This document shows positions 48,822 to 57,300 of a stretch of 64,000 nucleotides of DNA, piece after piece. Position 1 is the first letter of the stretch; each line of letters opens with the position of its first letter. Below the pieces are notes generated by a model. It ran no database searches, had not been told where the DNA came from, and was given only the letters and a program-made list of their open reading frames with translations. This DNA is from Longispora sp040681875 (GTDB lineage Bacteria; Actinomycetota; Actinomycetes; Mycobacteriales; Micromonosporaceae). The stretch is from positions 186,001-250,000 of the forward strand of contig NZ_JBFAZP010000009.1 in the NCBI RefSeq assembly GCF_040681875.1, given 5' to 3'. The position numbers and the translations under genes are program-made.

Positions 48822-49514
48822 ATGATCGGCTTTATGCCACCGGCTCATCTGGTCGTCGCCGTCGACCTGGTCGTCTTCACGATCCGCGCCGATCAGCTAC
48901 ACGTCCTGCTCATCGAGCGGGGAAACCCGCCCTTCCACGGCAAACCGGCGCTCCCCGGCGGCTTCGTCCGAGACACCGAGAACCTGCACGCGGCCGCCGA
49001 ACGCGAACTGCACGAGGAAACCGGCCTCAACGGCCACGATTTCCACCTGCAGCAACTCGGAGCGTACGGCGAACCCGACCGTGACCCACGCGGCCGGATC
49101 TTCACCGTGGCCTACCTGGCCATCGTGCCCGACCTGCCGGCACCCCTGGCCGGTACGGATGCCAGCGACGCATCGTGGGTACCCGTGACGCAGGCGCACG
49201 GCCTGGCGTTCGATCACGACCAGATCCTCGCCGACGCCCTTGAGGCGGCCCGAGTCCGACTGGAGTACACCACCGTCGCCACCTCGTTCTGCCCATCCGA
49301 GTTCAGCGTCACCGACCTGCGCCGGGTCTACGAGGTGGTATGGGGACGCCCCATCGATCCGCGCAACTTCCACCGCAAGGTGATCGCCACGGAGGATTTC
49401 GTCGTCCCCTCGGGCAACAAACGCGCGGCCGTGGTGGGCCGTCCCGCCATGCTGTACCACCGCGGCAGCGCCACCCGGCTCAATCCGCCGATGCTGCGTC
49501 ACTCCGAACCATAG
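48822..49514 (+). CDS. NUDIX-winged helix regulator (NrtR-like)
   Basis: A 230-residue protein. The N-terminal NUDIX domain has a complete box (GFVRDTENLHAAAERELHEETGL, about residues 47-69: G-x5-E-x7-REL-x-EE-x-GL), so hydrolysis of an ADP-ribose-type nucleotide is possible. The C-terminal part (about 150-230) is the winged helix of NrtR-type regulators: FSVTDLRRVYEVVWGRPIDPRNFHRKV and NKRAAVVGRPAMLY. NrtR proteins repress NAD-metabolism genes and sense ADP-ribose or related ligands. Start ATG 48822 is used; ATG 48834 is an alternative, and neither has a good ribosome site. The gene is divergent from the three-gene operon across an operator-like array, so it may regulate that operon. Confidence 0.85.
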   Translation: MIGFMPPAHLVVAVDLVVFTIRADQLHVLLIERGNPPFHGKPALPGGFVRDTENLHAAAERELHEETGLNGHDFHLQQLGAYGEPDRDPRGRIFTVAYLAIVPDLPAPLAGTDASDASWVPVTQAHGLAFDHDQILADALEAARVRLEYTTVATSFCPSEFSVTDLRRVYEVVWGRPIDPRNFHRKVIATEDFVVPSGNKRAAVVGRPAMLYHRGSATRLNPPMLRHSEP

Positions 49515-49675
49515 CTAGGACTTCCGCGGCTTGTTGCCCCGGCGAGACGGGTTCTCGCCGGGGCTGGACGAACCGGAGTGGCGGGTGACCGGAGCGAGGC
49601 CGGCGTAGGTGGCCAGGTGCGCGGAGCTGGGGAACGCGCTCGCGTCGCCGACGTCGAGGCCGGCCACCGGCCGGC
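49515..49675 (-). pseudogene. IS110-family transposase, C-terminal remnant
   Basis: The minus-strand reading LATYAGLAPVTRHSGSS then PGENPSRRGNKPRKS matches the C-terminal (Transposase_20) part of IS110-type transposases, where the usual text is AGLAPVTRQSG ... RRGNKRLK. It ends with a stop at 49515-49517, much earlier than in intact proteins, one base after the NUDIX gene stop. The N-terminal DEDD domain is missing. Confidence 0.8.
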
Positions 49676-49689
49676 CCTTTGGCCTCGCG

Positions 49690-49985
49690 GATCCGGACGG
49701 TGTCTGAGCGTTCGTGGATCGCGAGCCGGATCCGGCGGACCCGTAACGCGGCCCGCGTGGGGTTGTGGGCGTAGGCCTTGTCGGCGATCACGACGCCGGG
49801 GCGTTTTGCGCGACCCGGATGTCGTCTCGGTCCGAAGCTTCCACAAGATCGGAGTTGACGACCTGACGGTGATCCCGCCACCGACCCCGACCCGAAGCCG
49901 GAACCGGTGACAACGGCCGGATCACCGCCCAGGCCTCATCCGTCAACTCACCACGACGAACCACCGACACATCCTGCCGAACCAA
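49690..49985 (-). pseudogene. IS5-family transposase, N-terminal remnant
   Basis: The minus-strand reading starts at about 49985 with VRRGELTDEAWAVIRPLSP ... GRGRWRDHRQVVN, the standard opening of IS5-type transposases. An internal deletion and frame change follow, and then RPGVVIADKAYAHNPTRAAL, RVRRIRLAIHERSDT, the central DDE strand with Asp (ADKAY). It breaks off near 49690 where IS110-like sequence begins. The missing C-terminal part corresponds to the remnant at 45221-45414. Confidence 0.85.
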
Positions 49986-50008
49986 CTACGAGATCGGCAG
50001 GACACGGT

Positions 50009-53000
50009 CTAGCCCAGGTGCCACCTCTGGGCCGGGCTGCCGTTGCACGTGTACAGCTGCAACGTCAGATTCCAGTCCGACTTGCCGCCCGGCACGTCCA
50101 GGCACAGCCCCAGCGCCGAGAAGGCCTGCGTGGCCGGGTCGAACGTCCAGGTCTGCGCCGCGGAATCGTTGCACGCGGCCATCTGGATCGCCGTGCCGTT
50201 CTGCGCCACCCCCTGGCGGACGTCGAGGCACTTGCCGAGCGCCCTGAGCGTCCTGGTCTCCGGGTCGTACGTGAACGCCTGGGAGTCGTCGGCCGTGATG
50301 CAGCCCCAGGTGATCACGCCGCGCGGGTCGGTGGTGTTCCCGTTCGGGACGCCGGCGCAGTTGGTGGTGCCGTTCCAGGTCAGGTTGCCGGTGCGCGGAC
50401 CCTCGACGGCGATCACCTTCGCCGGGACGACGACGCCGGCGAGCACCTTGACCTCGTCGATGTCGCCCGTCCACCGGTCGGCGTCGGCGCCGTTCCACTT
50501 GCCCCGGCCGACCGTGAACCGGCCGCCGGCGTTCCACACCCTGCAGGGCGCGGTGTTCTGGAGCACGTCGTCGACGTAGAGGCGCAGTTCGGCGCGGCTG
50601 GCGTCGTACACGCCGACGAGGTGCTGCCAGCGGTTCAGGTCGGCGCTGGTCAGCGGGGCCTGGCCGAGCGCGTCGGAGAAGCTCGTCGCGCTGTCGTCCG
50701 TGGTCAGGCAGGTGAACGCCCAGCTGCCCTTGCCGCCGCCCTGGTTGGCGTAGCGGAGGGCGAACGCGCTGTTCTTCGTACCCTCCTGGCTGAGCACGAC
50801 GGAGTTCCAGGTGGGCATGGCCTGGAGCCGGACCCAGGCGGAGACGGAGAAGGACTGGTCGGTGTTGAGGACCGGGCCGTCCGCCGCCGCGTGCCCGGTG
50901 CCGTCGAGGTGCAGGCCACCGTTGCTGCTGTGCCCGGGGCCCCACGTCGCGCCCTGGGTGGCGGTGAGCCGCAGGTGCCGGCTGTAGTTGGTCGAGTCGA
51001 AGGCCAGGTCGCCGGACTTCTCCTCGAACCGCCACTCGCCCACGGTGCCGGTGAGCAGCGGGTCGGCGGCGACGGCGGCCTCGTTCGGGCTGATCACCCG
51101 GTCCCAGATCCGCACGTCGGCCAGGCCGCCCTTGACGAGGTCGGCGTTCATGGCCTTGCCGAGGTACGTCGGGCCGGTCGCCTTCCAGCCCGGGTGCGAG
51201 CCCTGCTCGCCGTCGAGCTGGCCGTTGACGTAGAGCCGGACCTTGGCGGCCGACGCGTCGTACACGCCGGTGAGGTGGGTCCAGATGCCCTTGCGCGGGG
51301 CCTGGGCGGACTGGGCGATGGAGTACCCGGCCGGGTTGGCCTTGTCCTCCGACGGCATCGCGAACGCCCACCGGTCCGTGTTCGCCATGTACTGCAGGTA
51401 GTAGGCGCACCGGGCCGTCCCGCACTGGGACACGAACGTCCGGAAGCCGGTGGTGTCGTCCACCCGGACCCAGGCCGCCACGGAGAAGCTGCGGCTGGTG
51501 TCCACGACGGCGGGGGCGCTCGCGTAGTGGGCGGCGGTGCCGTTCAGGGTCAGCGCGGTGTCGCCGTCGCGGACCCGGCCGGGGGTGCCGAGGGTGCCGG
51601 CGTTGAGGGTCGCGTCGAGGACGCCCGGGTTCTGGGCGTTGGTGAGCGACTTCGTGCCGGCCGCGTCGTCCAGCAGCCACTGCGCCTTGGCGGGCTGCCC
51701 CGGGTTGAGGGTGAACTGGTACTTCCGGACCGGGCTGAGCAGTCCGGCGTGGTCGACGGCCTGCACGTTGAGGGTCTGCTGGAGGAGCGAGCCCTCGCCG
51801 GGCGTCCAGGACACCGTCACCGGGTCGCCCTTGTGGGCCGCCGGCGCCTCGCGGGTGAGGGAGGTGCCGAAGCCCCACTTGAAATACCTGACGTCGGGCG
51901 AGCTCTTGAACGTGAAGCTCCCGTTGCGGCCGATCCCCCCGCAGAGCGAACAACTCTCCGGGTACTCCGCGGAGGTCACCTTCGGCATGGTCGGCGCGAC
52001 GGTGTCGACCTGGAACTGGCAGTCGTTCGTGTTGGTGACCGGTCCGACGCCGCCCTTGCCGTAGTCGTTGGTCTGGGCCCGGAAGCCGTAGATCCCGTTC
52101 TCCACCAGCGCGGGAGTGGTCCAGTGGCCGCGGGTGCCGTTGGCCACCGAGTCCTGGTAGCCGGCGACGCCCGTGCTCTCGTCGTACGCCGTGCCGGTCC
52201 ACTTCACGGCCGCGAGCCACACCTGCTGGGTGTCGCCGTCGGGGTCCCAGGGCCGGGCCGACAGGGTCGGGGTGCGGGTCGGGACGACGGGCCGGTCCTC
52301 GCCGGTCGCGCAGTTGCGCCCGTCCACCTGGAGCCAGTCCGGCAGGGTCGGCGGGTCGTTGTAGTCCACGGCCAGCCGGGCGGAGCCGGCGTCGAACCGC
52401 TTCCACTGGTTGACGTCGCCCTCGTTCTCGGCCCGCAGGCCCACGCCGAGGTACCAGGCGCCGCTGTCGGCGACCGCGCGCGTCCACCCGGTCACGTCGA
52501 ACTCGACGTTGCCGGCGCCGTCGCAGCCGTAGTTGGAGTCCGCGCGGTGGTTGCCGGGAGCCGTGGTCGACTCGTGCCAGCGGAACTTGTCCTTGTCGTT
52601 GGTGGCCCGCCAGGTGGTGGTGGAGTAGTTCTCCGGGTTGGCCACGTTCTCGGTCCGCCACAGCTTCGCGTTGGACTTCGGGGCGCAGGTCCACGCGTGC
52701 CGCTGGGTGATGTGGAACGACGCCTTGGTGACGTGGTGGCCCCGGATGGGTCCGGTGTCCATCTGGAACAGCGAACGGACCTGGTACGTCGAGCTCAGGC
52801 AGTTGCCGTTGTTGTCGAAGTCGCAGACCTTCCCGGAGCCGGCGTTGCCCCAGACCTTGCCGTCGCCGGTGAGGGTCAGGCCGGTGGAGTCGGGGAACTT
52901 GCTGAACACGTTGGCCCAGTTGTTGTTCCGCAGGCCACCGCCCCAGGAGGGGTCGATGAACAGCGGGTACACGGTGTCGGCGGCGTCGACCATGGCCTTG

Positions 53001-53833
53001 TCGGGCGTGACCGTCAGGGTGCCGTTGCCGGCCCTGACGGGCATGGTCGCCTTCTTCGGCTCCCGGGTCGACTGGGCCGGTGCCTTGAGGCCCTTCGCGG
53101 CGGGGGTGGCCTTGTCCGCCGAGTCCCACATCACCGGGGTCGGCGAGGTGAACACGGGCGCGCCCTTGTCGTCCACGGCGACGAGCCCGCCCTCGGCGGC
53201 GCGGGTCGTCACCCCCTTGGTGGCCAGCCCGAAGGTGACCTCCCGCAGCGCCGGGTCGGCCGCCGCCTGGCGGTTCTTGACGACGAGTACCTCGGAGAAG
53301 CCGAGCGCGGTGGCGGTCACGGTCAGGTCGACGCCGGGCAGCACCTCGGGGTACGTGGCGGAGTCCCCCGACAGGGTCGGCGCGGGCAGGGCGCCGCCGG
53401 GCCAGGAGACGGCCAGTTCCCGGTCCCCGTCGCGCAGGGTGGCCAGCGGTCCGGTGCCGCCGCCGGAGAACGTGACCGGCAGGGCCGACGCCTTCGGGGC
53501 GACCGTGCCGCCGGTGGCGACGAGGGTGGTGTCGATCGGCGACCACGAGCCGTCGGGGCGGTGCGACCAGCGCGGGGCGACCGACCCCTCGGTGGTGTAG
53601 CCACCTTCGGGCCTGGCGAAGGTCTGGGCGGTCCCGGTGCGCAGCGGGAGGATCTCGACCCGCTTCCGGCAGTCCCGGGCCATGGTCGCGGCTTTGGCGG
53701 CGTCGGGCTGGGTGTCGGCGCAGGCGGGTGGGGCGGCCGCCGCCGGGGCGGCGGCGAGGGTGAGGGGGCTGAGGCCCGCGACGAGCAGGGCCGCGACGGC
53801 CCCGCCGGTCGTCAGGCGTCTGAGAGGTGCCAT
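50009..53833 (-). CDS. Secreted LamG/ricin-domain protein of the RHS locus
   Basis: A 1,274-residue exported protein. A signal peptide (residues 1-34, ending AAAA) leads into a beta-rich N-terminal region with the DNRLQ-type secreted framework (LPVTFSGGGTGPLATLRDGDRELAVSWPGG ... YPEVLPGVDL) common in actinomycete RHS-associated proteins. Two LamG jelly-roll domains lie at about 712-915 and 930-1125 (FSVAAWVRVDD, WTHLTGVYDASAAKVRLYVNG; FSVSAWVRLQ, WQHLVGVYDASRAELRLYVD). A ricin-B-type lectin domain closes the protein (about 1145-1274, ending AQRWHLG). ATG 53831-53833 is chosen over ATG 53839 because AAAGGA sits 6 nt before it. It is the third gene of the RHS operon and could help dock or present the toxin. 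Its stop codon abuts the IS-like terminus. Confidence 0.85.
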   Translation of the reverse strand: MAPLRRLTTGGAVAALLVAGLSPLTLAAAPAAAAPPACADTQPDAAKAATMARDCRKRVEILPLRTGTAQTFARPEGGYTTEGSVAPRWSHRPDGSWSPIDTTLVATGGTVAPKASALPVTFSGGGTGPLATLRDGDRELAVSWPGGALPAPTLSGDSATYPEVLPGVDLTVTATALGFSEVLVVKNRQAAADPALREVTFGLATKGVTTRAAEGGLVAVDDKGAPVFTSPTPVMWDSADKATPAAKGLKAPAQSTREPKKATMPVRAGNGTLTVTPDKAMVDAADTVYPLFIDPSWGGGLRNNNWANVFSKFPDSTGLTLTGDGKVWGNAGSGKVCDFDNNGNCLSSTYQVRSLFQMDTGPIRGHHVTKASFHITQRHAWTCAPKSNAKLWRTENVANPENYSTTTWRATNDKDKFRWHESTTAPGNHRADSNYGCDGAGNVEFDVTGWTRAVADSGAWYLGVGLRAENEGDVNQWKRFDAGSARLAVDYNDPPTLPDWLQVDGRNCATGEDRPVVPTRTPTLSARPWDPDGDTQQVWLAAVKWTGTAYDESTGVAGYQDSVANGTRGHWTTPALVENGIYGFRAQTNDYGKGGVGPVTNTNDCQFQVDTVAPTMPKVTSAEYPESCSLCGGIGRNGSFTFKSSPDVRYFKWGFGTSLTREAPAAHKGDPVTVSWTPGEGSLLQQTLNVQAVDHAGLLSPVRKYQFTLNPGQPAKAQWLLDDAAGTKSLTNAQNPGVLDATLNAGTLGTPGRVRDGDTALTLNGTAAHYASAPAVVDTSRSFSVAAWVRVDDTTGFRTFVSQCGTARCAYYLQYMANTDRWAFAMPSEDKANPAGYSIAQSAQAPRKGIWTHLTGVYDASAAKVRLYVNGQLDGEQGSHPGWKATGPTYLGKAMNADLVKGGLADVRIWDRVISPNEAAVAADPLLTGTVGEWRFEEKSGDLAFDSTNYSRHLRLTATQGATWGPGHSSNGGLHLDGTGHAAADGPVLNTDQSFSVSAWVRLQAMPTWNSVVLSQEGTKNSAFALRYANQGGGKGSWAFTCLTTDDSATSFSDALGQAPLTSADLNRWQHLVGVYDASRAELRLYVDDVLQNTAPCRVWNAGGRFTVGRGKWNGADADRWTGDIDEVKVLAGVVVPAKVIAVEGPRTGNLTWNGTTNCAGVPNGNTTDPRGVITWGCITADDSQAFTYDPETRTLRALGKCLDVRQGVAQNGTAIQMAACNDSAAQTWTFDPATQAFSALGLCLDVPGGKSDWNLTLQLYTCNGSPAQRWHLG

Positions 53834-53859
53834 GGACATTCCTTTTGATCAGGGGGTAC

Positions 53860-53898
53860 CCGGGCCGGGGCCGCCGTGGGATGGCGGTCCCGGCCCGG
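53860..53898 (-). terminator. Intercistronic hairpin between immunity and LamG genes
   Basis: A 16-bp stem with one G-T pair (53860-53875 with 53883-53898) and a 7-nt loop, between the stop of the immunity-like gene and the LamG gene. It could lower read-through into the LamG gene. Confidence 0.6.
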
Positions 53899-53909
53899 TG
53901 CGGGGTGGA

Positions 53910-54386
53910 TCAGTGGCCCCGGGTGGGCCGTTCGGCGAGGACCGCGGCCACGAACTCGGCCGGCGGCTGGTAGCCGTGCGCGGTGACGTAGTGGTGGATC
54001 AGCGTCGGGGCGGCGTACCCGGTGCCCTCGGTGGCGCCGACCCGGACCTCCGCCCTGCCGAGGAGCACGCTCGCGCCGTCGATCAGCACCCGCGTCCCCG
54101 CCGGTCGCTGCTCCGGGGCGCAGCCGGGCAGCCGGCAGCTGTGCGCGCCCCGGGTCCCGACGACCTGGCGGTGCGTGACCAGCCAGCCGAGGAGGGACAC
54201 GAAGGCGGGGTCGACCGGGCCGGTCGGGAACCGGTGCTCCGGCTCCAGCCAGCCGACGGTGCGCAGGTCGGCCCAGACGACCTCGGCGTCGAGGTCCTCC
54301 TCGCCCTCCTCGATCAGGTAGGCGAGGACGTCCGGGTCGAGCGGCTCGGCCGGCGGGTACGGGCCGAGGTCGGCGAAGTACGTCAC
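53910..54386 (-). CDS. Immunity-like protein for the RHS toxin
   Basis: A 158-residue acidic cytosolic protein. The GTG start (54384-54386) shares 4 nt with the RHS stop (GTGA), so it is made with the toxin; the open frame further upstream is toxin-gene shadow. The sequence YFADLGPYPPAEPLDPDVLAYL ... TVGWLEPEHRFPTGPVDPAFVSLL, followed by a Cys pair CRLPGC and VLIDGASVLLGRAEVRV, resembles small proteins often found after RHS/YD toxins (the DUF7919 type, as I recall it). Position directly behind a polymorphic-toxin tip is the main evidence for immunity. Confidence 0.75.
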   Translation of the reverse strand: MTYFADLGPYPPAEPLDPDVLAYLIEEGEEDLDAEVVWADLRTVGWLEPEHRFPTGPVDPAFVSLLGWLVTHRQVVGTRGAHSCRLPGCAPEQRPAGTRVLIDGASVLLGRAEVRVGATEGTGYAAPTLIHHYVTAHGYQPPAEFVAAVLAERPTRGH

Positions 54387-57300
54387 TGGATCTCCCGTTG
54401 CATGCGCATGCTCTGGCCGTCGCGGGGGTTGAGCCTCGGCGGCTCCGGCGGGGCGGTACCCCGCTCGTGGCACGCGCACGCCGCCCAGTGCACGGTGCCC
54501 ATGTTCGGCCTGAGCATGGTGGACAACCGGGTCGTGCGGTCCACGACCCACGGGTTGCGGTTGTGCTGGATGGCCTCCGGCTCGATCGGGTGCAGCAGGT
54601 ACGCCGGGATGCTCTGCCCCTCCGTGTAGACCCTCCGGGGCGTCACGTTCACGCCCCGTTCGATCCGGTTGCCGAGCCGGTCCTCGATCGTCCGGTTGTC
54701 CCGCGCGTACACGTTCACCGTGGTGCCCGGCGGCACGATGGTGTGCGGCGCGTCGATGTCGATCGACCCGTGTCCGCTGAACACGTGCTCGCCGTCGTCG
54801 CGGCCCCGGTTCGCCGGGTTGAACGGCCGCGCCCCGGTCGGCGCCGAGTGGTCGGCGGCGGGCGCGTCGTCGGTGGGCGCCCGGCGCGAGGAGGGCGACC
54901 GCCCGCCGGCCGGACCGCCGGGTTCACCGCCCTGCGCGTACCCGCTGGCGATCTTGCCGCCCATGTACAGGCCGCTGGCGACCACGCCCGACCCGGCCAC
55001 GACGGCCCCCGCCGCCGCGGCCTCGCCGACCGCCGCGACCCCGCCCACGGCCGCGGCCATGCCCAGGGAGGACCCCCCGGCCAGGGCCCCGGCGCTGGCG
55101 TTGGCCGCCGCGCCCATCATCAGCGGGATGGCCGCCGGCATGATGACCGCCACCGCGACCACCGCCACGACCGCCACCACGATGGCGGTGACCGTGAGGA
55201 TCTTGCCCCAGCTCCACCGGGTACCGGCCGGGTCCGACAGCGTCGACGGGTTGTTGTTGCTGTAGACGTACGCGTTGAGCTGCTGCGGATCCTTCTCGTT
55301 GAACTCGGGGTCCACGGAGATGAACCGGCCGGTGCCGGGGTCGTACTCGCGGGCCCCCAGGTGGGTCAGGCCGGTGTTGTCGTTGGTGCCGCCGACGAAG
55401 CCCTTGTCCATCGCCGCCGGCCACGTGCCGGAGGTGGACCGGACGCCGCCGAACGGGGTGTCCCGCCGCACCGACACGGCCTGGCCGACCGCCGCGACCG
55501 AGACGCCCGCCGTGCCGTGGTGGTCGCTGGACAGCCAGGTCAGCGCGGACCCGGACCGGACCGCAACCTGGCTGCCGGCGTGCTTGTAGTACCGGGTGCC
55601 GGTCCTCACCCCGGTGCCGGTGGCGTACCGGATCTCCTGGCCCGGCAGGTACAGCGTCGTGCCCGCCGGATCGGTGCGCAGCAGCCGCCCGCCGCCCACG
55701 TCGTACGTGTACTGGGTGCTCCCCGAACCGTCGACCGCCTTGGCGAGGTGGCCCTCGGCGTCCCAGGTCAGGGTCTGCGCACCGGAGGCGACCGGCCGGC
55801 TGACCGTGTTGCCGGCCTCGTCGTACCGCCAGGCGCGCGCGGTCGTGCCGTCGGTGCTGCCGGTCAGCTGGTGCGTACCCGGCTTGACGGTGTAGGTCGT
55901 GCTCTTGTTGCCCGCCGCCGCGTGCTCGACGAACGCCGTGCGGTTGCCCGCGAGGTCGAAGTCGAACTCGTGCCAGTACTTCGCGGGCCCGCCCAGCGCG
56001 CCCACCGTCGGGGCCGGCGCGCAGTTCCCGTCGGCCGGGGTCCACGCGTCGGTGGTCCGGCGGAGGTTGTCCGACCGGAAACACTGGGTGTCCCCCGAGA
56101 CCAGGTCGGCCATCCGGGTCACGTTGCCGGCCGGGTCGTAGGAGTACCGGACGTCGGCGACGTCGGCCGGCGCGGTCTGCCTGGACGTCCAGACCTGGGC
56201 CAGCCGCCGGGTGTCGGACTCGTAGGTCCGGGTGACGCCGACGACGTTGCCGTTGTTGTTCCGCAGCGTGTAGGCGCCGACCTCGCCGAACGAGGTGTAG
56301 CCGGTGGTGGTCACCAGGTCCGTCTCGGCGCTGGTGCCGTACCCCGAGCGCACGGTCGTCGACTGCCCGAGGGCGTCGTAGCCGTACTTCAGGGTCTCCT
56401 TCTTGACGTCACCGGCGGCCGGGAGCTGCGCGGTGTACGGCGAACCGTCCTGGTTGTAGGTGTAGACGTAGTCGTACGTGCCGCCCACCGTCGTGCCGGG
56501 GACCGTGAACCGGACGGTGGTCGGCTGGTAGTCGGCGGTGAGACCGACCGTCTCCTGGGTGTAGGTGTCCGCGCCGACGTGCCGGACGGCCTTCGTCATC
56601 TTGCCGAGCGCGAGGGTGTCGAAGGTCCACTCCGCGCGCACCGGTCCGGTGACCGACCCGTCCCGCACGCTCGTCCGGCGGCCGATCGGGTCGTACGTGT
56701 ACGCCAGGACGGTGCCCCGGGCGTCCTTCGTGGTCTGCTCCTGGCCGTACGCGTCGTACGTCGAGGTGGCCGTGCCCTTGTCCGGGTCGGTGATCGTCAG
56801 GACCCTGCCGTGCAGGTCGTAGGTGTAGTCCCAGTGGTTGCCGCCCGGGCCGGTGACCCGGGACAGCTGGCCCTTGGCGGTGTAGGCGTAGCGGGTCGCG
56901 TCGTAGCCCGCCGGGTCGGCCGAGCCGGCCGGCACACCCGCGTGGTACTGCCGCAGCTCGGCCGTCTTCCCCGCCGCGTCGAGCACCTTCGACATCACCG
57001 TGTCGCCCCGCGGCGGGGTGCTGTCGATCCGGTCCCCGCCGTAGGAGGTGCTGGTCCGCCACTTCTCCACCCCGCCGGGGCTGCCGCCGGGCGGCGCGTT
57101 GAGCAGGGTGATGGCGGCGGTGATCCGGGCCGCGCCGTCGTAGACGGACACGTCCTGCACCGGGATGGCCTCGGTCGAGCGGATCAGGTCCGTACTCATC
57201 GACTGGGTCGACAGGTAGGGCTTGCTCACCCGGGTGGCCCGGCCGGCCGTGTCGTAGAGCGTGTCGGTGACGACCGCCCTGGCCGAGCCCGCCGCGTCCG

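Larger units (their letters stand above)
45205..50009. mobile_element. Split IS5-like element enclosing a four-gene module
   Basis: Two inverted termini, GGGCGTGTCCTGCCGGTC at 45205-45222 and the reverse complement of GACCGTGTCCTGCCGATC at 49992-50009, match at 15 of 18 positions. Inside the right one lies the 5' part of an IS5-like transposase gene (minus strand) and inside the left one the 3' part, in the correct order and orientation. Between them are four intact genes and an IS110-like scrap. Either the module entered an IS copy or two copies recombined around it. Confidence 0.7.

Noticed and set aside
49907..53848. A 1,313-codon plus-strand frame over the LamG protein gene
   Set aside because: No domains or start context; the minus strand has a signal peptide, two LamG domains and a lectin domain.
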